Part shown: piece after piece, positions 47,860 through 60,787 of the stretch
Numbering within the stretch: position 1 is the stretch's first letter
How the letters are laid out: the number at the start of each line of letters is the position of its first letter
NCBI GenBank assembly: GCA_012295275.1
Contig: CM022670.1
Location: 30,874,438 to 30,938,437, forward strand
Direction of reading: 5' to 3'
From: Chrysomallon squamiferum
Taxonomy: Eukaryota > Mollusca > Gastropoda > Neomphalida > Peltospiridae
DNA: 64,000 nt
Notes under the pieces: generated by a model
Databases searched by the model: none
What the model saw: the letters and a program-made list of their open reading frames with translations, nothing else
What the model was told of the DNA's origin: nothing
Position numbers and translations under genes: made by a program

Positions 47860-50806
47860 AAAATTAAAAAAATATTATGTTTTGTCATCTATATTTTAAT
47901 ATTTGTATATTTTTAGCCATAATTTATGCCATAAACAGAATAAGAAAGAACTCTATTCAGTTACTATGTTGTGGCCTTCTTCATATGTATACAATCCAGT
48001 AATTGCCTAATTTGCCTAGTACTCTTTTAGTATTAGTAGTAATTGTTATCATATTTCATTCAGGTTCACTAAATGGTAATTTTAAAGACATGGTTTGTTA
48101 AATTCCAATAAGAAACTTTTGTTTCAAATGACCATTATATTCTTGCAATAGTAAACAAGTTATTAATTAAAAATAAATGATTTTATATGGAAATGTTCTA
48201 GAAGGGTAAAGTCTAGATGTAATCGTTACCTAAACTGTAAAATGAATAAATGAATGTCATAGCTCATTTTGTGTAATGACTCAATACAATTTGAATATGT
48301 CATGGTTAAGTAATTGTTAGGGCTAGTCAACCTAAATAAAATTTGTTACATTGATGTTCACATAGAGAGGAAAGTCCATTCGGCCTTCAATAAATAATGT
48401 GTAAACTAGTTAAAATGATGATGATGATGATGATATATATAAGATGGCATTTTAAATTGAATTGAACATGTTGTAAAATATCCATATAATAAAGAAACAG
48501 ATATGAAATCTGAATTTCTGTAATAAATTACAATACTTCTACAAACTGTTATTCCATTTGTTTATTTATTTATTATTAAAGAATTACTGAAGTATAAATT
48601 GTATTATTTCAGATAGAGTTAATATGTAATATCTTATTAAATACACAGGAGCCACTGTTATTATTCATAGGATGAATTATGTAATTCAGCAGACTGATTC
48701 AAGCAAGAATAGGTTTCTTATTAATAAAATCATTTGACTATCCTTTCCCACAGAAATATAAATAATATATACCTGTTAATAGTGTTATATACTTTCACAG
48801 TAACAAAAATCATACATACATATATTCCGTTACATATACATTGTACATATTAGAAAAACTTAATTTATAATTTATTAATAATTAATTAGATAATAATAAT
48901 AATAATAATAATAATTTTACTAGTTCTGCTATTTCCACTAGTAGTACGAATAACAACAATATTATTACAACTACTGGCTATTACTGATAATAATAATATT
49001 ATTACTATTATTACTACTTCTAATAATAATGATGATGAATTATAAAACAGACCAACAAATTATTAAAAAAAAAAAAACTTCCAAAAGAGCAAGAAATGAT
49101 GGAAGAACTATTCATTTATATTTAGTGTCAGATTTAAAAAAGTGAAATTTCATTTTTTTTAAATATGGCAGAACCAAATATGGTTTCAGGATAAACAATA
49201 ATATTTTATATAAGTTGTAAATATCAAATCTTTATATGTATATACCCATGACAATTCAAATCCATCATCAAATAAATATTTTAAAACAGAAATAAATATT
49301 CTCTACATTTTCAAACACTAATTAATACAATGTAGTTAACTTTGAATAAGACTTTCATGAAGTAAGTTTTTAATATTTACATTCACTGCAGAAAATATGA
49401 AATTAAAACTTTTTGCCAAATAATGGTAGTTTCATAAAGAATGACTAACCACTGGCTTATCACCTGTTAGTGTTACATCTTAAAAAACGTAAAATTAAAT
49501 GAAACCCATCTGTACTTTTTCAAACATGAGCTCACCTCATTTAAAAAGAACTTATTCTCGTAATTTCCTTCGTACAGGTAGGTATTCAATGAACCTGTAC
49601 CAAGTCAGAATACTTAGAAACTTTGAAATACACTTAAGTATACATACAACACACTCACCAAACGAGTTCCCATCCCTAATTCATAGGAAATTCCTCACAG
49701 ATAAACAAGTGCATACACTCACTGAGGAATAAACTATGATTTACAGAAACAGAAAACTATCAGCCATGACCTACCGTGGATCACTGAATGCAAAATGAAA
49801 AACAAAAAGTAACTCCTATTTTCTGAACTTCAGGCAACTTTTATCACTTTAGTTTTCTCTTTCCATCTTTTACAACAGTGGCAGGATTGGATTTCACGTC
49901 CAAATATGGCACAGTGACCCCTGGCTGTGACCTTTGTGAGAAGCACTGATGATATAAATAGCTACCAAGTAAAGCAAGTAGCTTCCCCCCCCCACATACA
50001 AGAGGCCCTGAATGGGCATATGCAAAGCGGTTATCAAATCGAAACCCACATATTATAAAGTATATGGTGGTGTCAGGATGAAAGATTATTATTAAAGAAC
50101 ATATATTAATTTAATCATGCCATCTGATAAAAACAAAGGTTCTTTATACAAATAATTATATATCAGTATATAACTGAAACTGGTAAGTATGGAAGATTAA
50201 TTTTAAAGAGTAAATATATTTGGTTTTATTTATGTCACTTTCAATGTATGATGAACAAGCAGAAAAATGTTGTCTTTTTACTAATAATATATTAATGAAT
50301 TTTGAAATGTTCAGGTTAATGTAACTCACAAGCTGGCACAAATGAAACAAATAATAAAAGTTCTAAACTGGATTTTATTCCTGTTAACTGTTAAAGCCAA
50401 ATGTTTAGCCTAAATAATAAATTAATGAAGGAGAGAAATGGCACTGAGAAAATTTGGAAAAAATGTCACCTGAAATAAAAATATTATCACTTTTTTACAT
50501 TTAGTTATTGGTAGTAAGTGGTGCTGCTTACAAAAACAATTCATAATTTCAAAAACTACACAAATTCGATCACGATTTTATCTTTAACTCCTCTAGATCA
50601 TTGTGCCATTTTTTCCTATACCCATATTAGACTCAGGTGTTTCATTTCAGGAATTATATAAATAAATAAGAAGAAAATGAAAAAGAAAAAGATGTAGGAT
50701 AATAAGAACAGTATCAACAATGGATCACTATCATATGTAATAGACCCAGGTGTTTCATTTCAGGCATTAAGAAGAAAAAATAAGAAGAAAAAAGAAGAAG
50801 AAGCAA

Positions 50807-50821
50807 AAATAATAATAATAA

Positions 50822-50852
<31 letters not shown>

Positions 50853-50875
50853 AAGAAAAAGAAGAAAAAGAAGAC
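50807..50875. repeat. (GAA)n-rich microsatellite
   Basis: AAT units pass into a run of GAA/AAG units. A polypurine-polypyrimidine tract of this sort can form triplex DNA. Confidence 0.9.
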
Positions 50876-51090
50876 AATGAACAACAAAAAGTTTAGCCTT
50901 TATAGTAGTTACATAAAAAAGGTGACTGACCAACATTCTTCTCATCTATTCAACTGGCATTTTCAAAGACTTGATTGTTCATTATATAAATAACAGTTCA
51001 TTGTGATCATTTAAAAAATATTCCCATTCTTTTGAATTATCTACTGTATACAAAATAATCGTAAATTGTTTATATTAGTCATTGTAATGT

Positions 51091-51138
51091 ATATAATTTA
51101 TTTATTTATTATTATTTTTTTTTTTTTTTTTTATTTTT

Positions 51139-51211
<73 letters not shown>

Positions 51212-51275
51212 TTTATTTTTATTTTTTTATTTATTTATTTATTTTTTTATTTATTTATTTATTATTATTTTTATT
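51091..51275. repeat. Long (TTTA)n microsatellite
   Basis: About 185 bp of TTTA units with T-run interruptions, giving a Leu/Ile/Tyr/Phe chance frame on the plus strand. Confidence 0.95.
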
Positions 51276-51515
51276 ATTTTTCAATATTTCATTAATCTGC
51301 CTAATAGTTTTTAAAATGTACCAGGCACCTAGCACATGCATGTTCTGACACTTTAAGTATTTTATTGGCCATCAGTGGTACCACCTATATCAAAATCTTA
51401 AATCAGAACTTGAATCAAATCCTGATTATTATTTTTCATTATGATGTTTAATCAACATTAATACTAATGGTCATATCATTTAAATTTCTTTCATCTGATG
51501 ACAGTGATTTGAAAG

Positions 51516-51670
51516 AGGAAACCTGCTAGAGACATTAAGTGGGCTACTCCTACTGAATCCTACAAAGGGATTTTTTTATATGTTCCTTCCCATATTCAAT
51601 TAAAAAGACTGAGTTTTGGCACATTTATCATGGAATGAAGATGTATAAAAGAAGAAATTATCCAGTGGGC
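51516..51670 (+). repeat. Molluscan SINE-like repeat relic, copy 2
   Basis: GAGGAAACCTGCT, AAGGGATTTTTTTATATG, CCTTCCCATA, and finally GAAATTATCCAGTGGGC match in order the known molluscan repeat (AAGGGATCTTTTATATGC ... CTTTCCCA ... GAAATAGCCCAATGGGC). It shares the first three landmarks with 44224-44400. Diverged; identified from memory. Confidence 0.6.
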
Positions 51671-52384
51671 ATAATAAGGTACATAGACCTTATTAAATAA
51701 ATTTTAAATCACCAGTTAGCAATAATATGTTTACATATACAATTTCTTTGTCAGTTTATCACTTTCTTGTATGACAATTTTCTATAACATAATAAAATTT
51801 TATGATCCCTATTATCACCTTTCAGCTGAAGTTTCATTTTCAATACTAAGTGTTGTGTCCTTATAACAACTAGTTTCTACAATTCATTTATAACAAAAGG
51901 GGTAAAACATGTGATATGCTTGACTGGTCAATCCAGGTCAACCGCCTCCATACTGAATCAATCCCTAGAATTCAGTCACCATGCATTGAAAAGTTCCGAC
52001 AAAGAATGTCAGTCTCATTTAGTTACCCCATTCAAAATAGTGACAAACATCTGCTGTATAAAATTAGGATAACCAACCCATTTATTCATATATAAATTCT
52101 GTACTTTCTATAGGTGCAGCTTATCATAAAACTGAGTGCATTAAGTAATGACAATTATTACAATATTATGCATTATTATAAATAACTTAAAATGGTTATT
52201 TACAATGAAATGTTATTTATCTTTGTCTACTTTAAATACATTTCGAGTATAATTGAGACTATATTAGTTTTAATTAATTTTAAAATCACACTGTGTTCGT
52301 TTTATAGATTTTTTTGATTTTTTTATTATTATTATTTTTTTTATGAAATATGCTGTAAAATATTTAACAAATACATAGAAAACA

Positions 52385-52510
52385 ACCAACAGTCAGGAGG
52401 CTCAGGTTGGTCTAGAAATAATTCAAAAAGTCCTGCAAAATGAATTGATCTTGAGATCCATCTCATAACAACCTAGCATTCTTAACCACTAATCTACAGC
52501 ATACTTGCTG
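52385..52510 (-). repeat. tRNA-derived SINE relic
   Basis: On the minus strand GTAGATTAGTGGTTAAGAAT is a good A-box region of a tRNA-derived SINE, followed about 25 bp on by GGATCTCAAGATCAATTC, a weak B-box. It is related in layout to 2095-2185. Confidence 0.5.
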
Positions 52511-53256
52511 TTTATGTATATCTTGCTCACTTGTTAATCGTGTTTGTGTTAAGCTAGTTTGCTAGATAAATTAATATTCATTACAGAAATGATCTTGATA
52601 ATCTTTGATATTCAAAGAAGTATTAACTGTAAAATAGCTTTATATAAACATGTGTGAAGCATTTCTTTTTACATGTAAAGTTATAAGAATATGAACTAGA
52701 ATATAAAAAAGATCAAGTATGGTTGTTAAATAGGTAGATTCTACTGATACTTTAAGTAATAGCCATTTATGGCAAATTTGCTTAATATAAAACAACAAAT
52801 ACAGCTAATACATGAATTTCCATTGTAATGTGAATACTTTTAATTTTTAATTTTTTTGTTTTAAATATTAGAGCTGAATATTTTTTCCATGGTCAGTTTT
52901 AAATTGAAATTTAAATAATAAAAAGATGAAGATAAAAACAATAAATGAACAGCCATGTACAAATTATATTTGAGTTATTTAGTTCTCAGATTTCTGTGTT
53001 GCAAAGCTGGACATACAGGAACTTCCACAGCATGTTTCACATATAAAATATTTGTACTTGTTATCATTCAGTGTCATGTTATCATATGGCTCTCAACACA
53101 GAAAAACATGTAATGGCATTATAAACTTCAAATAAAAAAAAATACTGGTAAAAAATAAAAATATATAAGTTTCAAAAAGTATTCAGAGATATTTTTGGGG
53201 GAAGAAAATCACTTTTTTATCAGTATAAACAGATCTCAAGTGAAAAAGGTGACAGA

Positions 53257-53257
<1 letters not shown>

Positions 53258-53292
<35 letters not shown>

Positions 53293-53304
53293 GCGTGTGC
53301 GTGC
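53258..53304. repeat. (GT)n microsatellite
   Basis: About 15 GT units followed by GTGCGTGTGCGTGTGCGTGC. Confidence 0.95.
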
Positions 53305-54319
53305 AGCAAAATAGAAGATCACCTAATTCCAATACAGATTTTCACCTAAGTGAAAATGACAAATTTAGTGGCAGAAAAATACCTAACAGGTGTTACAAGA
53401 TCTTAAAGTTTAACATAGGTAAATTCTATATTCCTAAACTGCTAAAGCTTGCAAATTCCAAGGAATTGTATTATACATTTTGCATTATTATAAATGAACC
53501 ACTGAATGAAAAACTAATAAAGTTAACATATTAATTAAAATCTACATAAACAGGAATAAAAGCGTCTGGTTTTAAGCCAATAGCAGAAATGCATTCATGC
53601 AGAAACACACATTTGCTTCATTGACCTAGAACTGTAATGATGAGTCACTGCTATACATCCAGTTTACAAAAATCAACTTCAGACACAAGCATACATGTTA
53701 TGTTACTAAACATTAAATAATATGGATTGCTAAGTTCTACACCAGAATTAAATAAAATATATTTACCTCAATCACTGGACTACATCATCCAAATACTACT
53801 TTTCAGCAAAGTGTTATTAAATCTTTGTTGGTATAGAGAAAATAGTAAGGGCAGACAACTGACTGAAAGAGGCCTTATAAAGGTTCATTTATACAACTTC
53901 TGTAAGTACCCATGAAACTTACCATTTACCAAATTAAAAATCTGTAGTTGTATAAATATTAGAAACACAGTGAATCTCCTTTTGCCCTTTGAAGCTCAAG
54001 TAGACTGGTCGTATATAAATATCATTAAAATTAGTTTAATAAAAAACAAATTCTATATGCAATTCACTTTGCATCATGTGGTTTCAGAATATTTATAAAA
54101 TGTTGATACATTTTTAATAATCTCTTAAATATGCCAATATTCCTGTACATATTAATGATAATATGCATTTAATAGCATATAGAGTATGACCAGGAGACAC
54201 AATATCACCCAAGCTGTTTTGTAACATCACCTGAGAAACCAAATCATAGGCTAGCTGAGTACTTCAGTCACTTCGTTTCACTGATACAATCCTATGCAAA
54301 TACACTGTGCAAACTACAA

Positions 54320-54830
54320 TAAATACTATTGAAGTTAGTTGATGAAACTGATAAACGAGGACTGACAATAAATAAAGGTCAAAGACATCCCAATACAATC
54401 ATCAACAAGCTGATGGAGAATGTTGAAAGCTATATCTGTCAGGGACAAAAATACAGCACCAGTGATAAAAGGAGATGCAAATCTGCATGAAGACTGACAT
54501 ATACAACTTGTGCATGTCCAGCAACAGCACATGATATGGAAACATGGACACTAATTAAGCAGGCAAAGAATAAGCTAGCAGCAACATAATGCTGGATAGA
54601 AGTATTATGTTACTTATCAGGACTGAAACCAAACATCTATGTAAAAGAAATGGTCAATTTTGAAGATAGAAATGGACAGGGTATATCAGCAGAATACAAG
54701 ATAATCAATGGACATCATGAATCACTGGTTGGAAATTACCAACAGGATGACCAGTCAGACAACTGAGGATAAACTGGATGAATACTGGAAATAACTATAT
54801 AACAGAAGACAACACAAGGCAGGGTGATTT
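54320..54830 (+). pseudogene. LINE reverse-transcriptase C-terminal relic
   Basis: The plus strand carries broken frames resembling the end of a non-LTR retrotransposon polymerase. LKLVDETDKRGLTINKGQ (about 54331-54384) resembles the RT stretch ...GL.IN..KT. It is followed by NKLMENVESYICQGQKY (about 54407-54457), where such proteins have ..I..V..Y.YLGQ. Further on, KWTGYISRIQDNQWTS (about 54670-54720) resembles the ..WAGH.AR..D.RWT.. motif, and later PTG-PVRQLRINWM the ...GRP..RW.DD motif. Stops and frameshifts interrupt all parts. The family (RTE, jockey or similar) cannot be fixed by eye. Confidence 0.7.
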
Positions 54831-54839
54831 GTAAACAAC

Positions 54840-55740
54840 ATGGTTAGGCTTTTGATGATTATTTTTAAATCAAACATGCATAAGCAGCCCAAATGTTTCA
54901 GTCCAAACTTTTTCCATTTAAAGCCAGTAAGTTTTAATTAAAATAGAACAGTGATGAATTTAATATAAAATTTAATAGTATCAAATATATTCTTATTTAA
55001 TAATAATAATATCCTTATTATTATATAAACAGGATTTTAATTCATCTAGATTTAAAGAATTTCTGAAAGAAATTATATAGATTAACAATATGCTTTAAAA
55101 ACAAATCACAAAACAAATTTAAAATGTTTAATATAACATTATTAAATGTTTTAGCAACGGCAGGAACAATGCAAGTTAAGTAAGTTTACATTAATTTTAT
55201 ATAATATTTCAGGATTAATATAAAATGTATTTTGCATACAAAACCAATTTCTGAATATGGAAGGATTAAGTCTCAGTAAACTAATCTTATGTAGTGGATA
55301 CCACTCCTCAACTATGATACTTCTAATGTATGCTTTGAATGCACATGTAGCTTGTTTTTTTTTTGTGTTTTTTTGTATTTGTTTTACTAGCTCTTATTAT
55401 GTGTGTAATAATATTTCATAAACTACTGACTTCATAACATTCTGGCTAATATACAATATCTAGTTTGCAAGAACTACACATAATGAACAAATACAGAACA
55501 ATAATTTTGCTAACAAAATATATTGTTAAATATAAAAAGAAGTGATGTATGTTAAATCTAATGTTAAATCTGCAACAAGATGTAATAATTAAAATCTTGT
55601 TTTATGTTTCAATTTGGATTTAATTTAATAATCACTTTTAAATCACAGCACAAGAGTATAACAAATCACAATCACTATTTTTTTTAATTTAATAGAGAAA
55701 AACAACAAGAAAATTTCAGAAAAATAAACTGGCTGTAGAG
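54840..55740. other. Short intergenic stretch
   Basis: AT-rich, no gene. An ATTAAA-type polyadenylation signal for PDCD2 may lie at 55688-55693 on the minus strand, 54 bp past the stop codon. Confidence 0.4.
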
Positions 55741-55746
55741 ATGTCT

Positions 55747-58700
55747 TTATTTTTTTTCCACATAGATGTCCTGTTTCCATAGAAACTCCTCTTGGTATTT
55801 ATTTCCAATATCACAGTTTTCCTTACAGGTGTAGATACAAAGAGTTCCCCAGTCAATACTGTTACCTAGACTGTCCACTCCAAGATGCCACAGAAGTTGA
55901 GGCAGAACCTGAAATAGAAATTTAAAAACATGTTAACAGCATCTCAGTACAAAAAGTACAACTGACTGTTGAATAATCTGGAATATAATAAATAAGTAAT
56001 TTTTTTTTTTTTTGATTTGCAGTATTTTTTTTATCTCCATTTACTAAAACACTAGAATATTAATTTCTTAAAAAAAAAAAAAAAAAAAAAATCTATTAAC
56101 AAAATTAAAAACTTATAAACAACAAGAAGATGTTCAGACATATTCTACCTTATTTTTAGGAAAGTTTATCTCCAGGTTTAAAAACAATATATAAAATAAA
56201 AATAAGTACATTTTACAGTTAACTTCAGCTTTCTTAATGTAGAAATGTGACATTTAATAAATTTGCCTAAAATTTGGAAGAGTTGTAAACTCACTTAACA
56301 CAAATTTTTAAACATGGGCAGATTTTAACTGTTAGCAAAAACAACTGACATTTGAATGTAAATTTAATTTTGTATTTTTCCAACCTGAAATTCAAATTCC
56401 CTTTCTGCTCCACAAGGACATTTTGGAATGCTGTCTGGTTTGTTGTGTGCTGATATCCACAATGGTTCTCCTCCCCTGTCATATCGCAGAACCTAAATAT
56501 AAATAAATAAATAAATAAATAAATAGAAAATAAAGTATATAAGATGACAAGAGAAAACAAGTTCTATGTTTATTTCTGGATATTTAATCCAGAAAATATA
56601 ATAAATGTTAAAAGTAAACCAGCAAGTAAATATACTGTAAATTAATCTTTATGAGTAGAAAAGGTAAATATCATCTGAGTATTTAAATTATCTCAGTTGC
56701 TTTATAAATAAAATATTTTAAAATTAAATATATTGGGAAACTTCAGTAAAATCTTTAAAATACATCTTTCAAATTAACAGAAATGGATCAATTCAATAAA
56801 CTTAAAAGACATTACCTGATCGCTATCAGCTGATATCCTGGCCTTGAAAGTAGCAAATTGTTTTGAGTCTTCTGTATCAGCAGTAGCCATCAATTCCAGA
56901 TCATCTTCAACTTTTCCTTTGACCATTGTTTGTACTGATTTCAGAAATTCATGGTATTCCTTCAGTCTTTCTTCTTCACTTTTCTCTCTATTGTTTTCTT
57001 CCCATTCCTCTGGTTCTGTTATAAGTTCAGCCTCAGGAAACAGAAATGCATTTGTCTGCAGTTCCAAGTCTTCTAAGAGATAAAAACAAAATGTACATGT
57101 ATCATTATATCATATATGTATATATATGTATATGTGTGTGTGTGAGTGTGTGTGTGTGTGAGTGTGTGTGTGTTTGTAATATATAATATATATACAGGGA
57201 TCCTCGATGTATATTGTCCTCGACATGTACTGTTTCAACTTTACAGCAGTAATCCCATAAATATATATATTTTTTAAATTTCATCTTGAAAGAACGCAAC
57301 ATAAAAATCAAATATCATGGGTGAACTTGTTTTCATGGGTGAATATGCAGCATTTGTTTGGGAGTGGCAGCGTCACTTGGGTCCCAGCATACACTATTTG
57401 GGTAATTCTGCCTTGCATTGAAAATTGCTGTATGTCGGTCCATAGGAATGGATCTTTGATGTAACTTGAAGACCCCCTGTGTTTATATCTATATATGTGT
57501 GTATTTATATATAAAATAAGTAAATAACCAAAGAGCATGTGTTAGAGTAGATATAAGCTAATTTTATGAATGTATAACACCTTACTATATTTTAATAGCA
57601 AGTGATTTTTGCTACTGATCTATTTCCAAACCTTGCAAGAAGCCTGTTCACATTTTTCTTGATGAAAAATTGTTCTTGGTGGCACTATCCAAATCAAAAA
57701 GAAAACGTAGAGACAAAAGATATGAAGCTGTTATTGAGACTAACAATTTTTTGCACTCTTAAACATGTTACTGAAATTATATGCTTTGTATATATGACAC
57801 ACTAAGTGTACTCTTCCAAATAATTGAGGTTTTATTTTTATTTTTATTTATTTACTTCTTTTTTTTATTTTTTTTATTTCCTTTTTTACTGGTGATTTTG
57901 CTATGTTACATTTTGCAGTTCCTTGAAGTGATTTATTTTCATCAGTGTCTTGTAATCAAATAATATTATATAACGTGTTGATTAACTTTGGACATCTCCA
58001 TAGTTTCCAGTAGAAAGAATTTAATTACACAGTTCACTAATTCAGACATATTATTGGTTCATGACACCAGTAAGAGATGTTGTTTTACTTTGCTGTCAAA
58101 ATTTTGTTGCAGTGATACTCATCATACTGGATCAGTATCTTGAAGAATGCAGTAAATTCCAGGGATGTTCTTCTTTTTATTTAATTGGCAAGACCAGTGC
58201 AATTTGCAATTCTCCACATGTCTGAAAATTACCTCTGATAATAAACCTTATTATAAATCGTTCTCAGAACATCTAGTTTCATAAGTTTACATTAAGTATT
58301 TTTTCCAAGTATTTTGTTCATTTTGAACAATGACTGCAAGAAACAGTATTTAAATATCTTTGTTATTGTAATGCAAGAAAAAAAAGGAGAAGAAATGAGA
58401 TAAAGAAAAAACGAAAACAAATAAACTTTAAAAAATAAAAATAAAATAAAAAAAGTGAACAAAATTTATACTACTACTAATAAAAATTTGTGTTGTCCCA
58501 CCAGTTACGATAATTCATGTATGTTTCATGCCAGCTGAGAAAAAATTATAAATATTAATATGGGATTCCTGTCTTGATCTTCAAAAAATAGTAATGTAAT
58601 AATTTATAATAATAATAATAAATTTATATAACAAATAAATGAATGAAATTTGAATTGAAACAGGCCTTACCTGTTAGAGATTCAGAGTTGCTCTGGTCGT

Positions 58701-59277
58701 CACTTTTGCAAATTTTCTTGTGCAGTTTCCAATCTAAAACCTGGTGATCTTTTGTGCAGTAATTTACTTTGTGACATCGAGCACACCTCTTAGGTGCCAT
58801 CACTCCACAAATCTGACAGAGAGGTGGGGTATTTGTCAATCTCGACCGATTTTCAGTTTCAGAATCTATATTTTCATCTGGCGGTTCTGAACTATAGAAG
58901 TCATTTATTCTTGGAAGCTGTGACCGATATACCTTAAAATTACGACTGGAATTGACTTGTGAACATTGTGGGTTTCGACAGATGAATATAAATATAGTTC
59001 GATGAAATGCATACGATACTTTTCTTGCAGAATATACCTGCAGAAGAAAGGTTGTCGGTGCACCACAGACTGAACATAACAATTCTGATAAACTTGGCAG
59101 GTGTGTAAGTGAAAGCCAAGCTGGTTTTCCGCCCACTTTACTCGGAAAGAACCGACTTTTAAGTAATCTATAATCGGTTTTCTCCAGAAACCCAAGATCC
59201 ACGCTCGTATTAGACACGTGGGTAGCCATCTCCTTTGTCTTTAAATTACTTTCCTCCATTTTCTTAAGGAACACCAA
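55747..59277 (-). CDS. PDCD2: PDCD2, MYND zinc-finger ribosomal-protein chaperone
   Basis: Four minus-strand exons, 59277-58671, 57072-56816, 56492-56385 and 55908-55747, total 1134 nt: 377 residues plus TAA, against 344 in human. The N-terminal half shows DLGFLEKT and [12 protein letters not shown], then a CSVCG...FLLQVYS zinc-binding region and CRNPQC. A MYND zinc finger spans C154-C190 ([17 protein letters not shown] end). The C-terminal TSR4-like part has [47 protein letters not shown] and EEFLWKQD. Known PDCD2 proteins bind the 40S protein uS5 (RPS2) as a dedicated chaperone in ribosome assembly. The first ATG (59277) adds 16 residues before M17, which aligns with the human start; either may be used. 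Acidic Glu-rich residues fill exon 2. Confidence 0.96.
57127..57173. repeat. (TG)n microsatellite in PDCD2 intron 1
   Basis: TG units with periodic GAGTG interruptions, 55 bp upstream of the acceptor of PDCD2 exon 2. Confidence 0.9.
57193..57482. mobile_element. Pogo/Tigger-like MITE in PDCD2 intron 1
   Basis: About 290 bp. The left end is TACAGGGATCCTCGATGTAT; the right end read inward is ACAGGGGGTCTTCAAGTTAC, followed by GATCCATTCCTATGGACCGA. CAGGGGTCCTCGA.TTACGA-like termini are common among Tc1/mariner-type MITEs. Termini are diverged and the exact right edge and TA duplication are uncertain. No coding capacity. Confidence 0.7.
57500..58660. other. Remainder of PDCD2 intron 1
   Basis: AT-rich intron sequence with T-rich tracts and chance open frames on the plus strand; no element recognised. 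Confidence 0.5.
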
Positions 59278-59299
59278 TGTAATACGTACTAAAACACTT

Positions 59300-60780
59300 T
59301 CAGGACCTTAAACCAAAGTATTATTTTCTGTAGTAATCACCATTGATTTACAAAGATACGAAAGATATGTATTAACATATATAGTAATCTGAGCTTAAAC
59401 ATCACTAACTATGGAGAGCATAATATTTCTGTGGGTTGGGTGGGGGCATTTTTTGAATATTGAAGACAGTAACCTGTTTATTTTAGTGTGTGTATATAAT
59501 ATATATGTGTGTGTGTGTGTAATATTAAACTCTGATATAATTCTGTACTTTGTTAAGCAAAACCTATTGGCTGAGTGATGCTATATATTAATATACATGT
59601 ATGTAACATGAATAAATTGTATTTTCAAAACTGTACAGAAAAAATAAATAAGGTGCCATTTTTTCCAAATCTGCAGTGCCATTTCTTCCATACCCCATTT
59701 ATTTTTGTGCCAGAACTGCCATTCTATCAGTTTTCTTTTTGAACCTTTACTGGACCCAACTGTGTGAACCTAAATGTACCAACCGACGACCATCTAACTT
59801 ATATTAATTGCATTTTCTACTGATCTGGTATAAATTATCATTTGGGATTTTATCAGCTGCTGTGTATTTTAGGAAAGGGTTAAAGACTGTTTCTATTATA
59901 TGATATTACAAAACTAACACTCATAATAGTGAATCATTTACTGTAGTTATTTTAAAATTACTTATTTATTCTAATACATACAATTGGTTTCTTTTAACTA
60001 ATCACTATGTTATCAACTTTGCTAATAACATGTTCAATTACATGACATGCAAATGCTGTTATTATGAATCAAAAACACACTGAACACTGTTCAATGGGTT
60101 GCTCTCATCAACTGGCATCAAAAAATCTTTCATTTGTGTCTTTCCATTGATAGAAATGTAGCTATTAGAATCTTTGCTAAATCATAGTAACTCACTTGTG
60201 AAATTAAAACCTGTAGAGGCACCAAGGACTGATCCTGCAACACATCACTTCCTAAGCATGTTTACCAAAATTTTATTCATGAAAATAATGATTTGGATTT
60301 TAGCAGAGAGAAACCAATAAAAATATGTAATTATAAAGTTGCACTTTATTTTATCAATGCAATAACATTAAAATACTCAGGTTATACAAATATTTGTATT
60401 GTTTTTATTCAATTCACCTATTTGTAACTACAGTTTAATATTGTTATGAGAAACATGTCAACCAGTGTCATATTTGATGATTTAAAAATATAAAAAATGT
60501 TTTTTCGATGTTATCATTCCTTACTTATGTTACACAATACGTTTTACATCCAACTTAGATGAACCATTTTTCTTTACTACTGAAATAATCAAGGTCTGTG
60601 ATAAATTTTTCACTAACAAAGACAGCATTCATACTTACCCACAGCATTTATTTTGTTCATTAAAATGAGTGATTTAATTTAAGAAATGGAAATTTTGTTG
60701 TCTTTATTTTTTTTTAATTAACAGGAATTAAAAATAAGGTATAAACATAATCAACAATAAGTATACATAAATTCAAATTT
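59300..60780. other. Intergenic region between PDCD2 and CDIN1
   Basis: Contains a short GT repeat (59508-59521) and otherwise no recognisable element. It should hold the PDCD2 promoter and the CDIN1 3' end; an AATAAA signal overlaps the end of CDIN1 on the minus strand (about 60783-60789). Confidence 0.5.
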
Positions 60781-60787
60781 TATTTTT

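Larger units (their letters stand above)
47030..54300. other. Intergenic region rich in simple repeats
   Basis: No gene recognised. It contains large ATT, TTTA and GAA microsatellites, SINE-like relics at 51516-51670 and 52385-52510, and chance open frames. Possible distant regulatory or 5' UTR sequence for the FRRS1-like gene cannot be excluded. Confidence 0.5.

Noticed and set aside
51066-51314. Hydrophobic frame resembling a membrane protein
   Set aside because: Translation of the TTTA repeat, not a gene.
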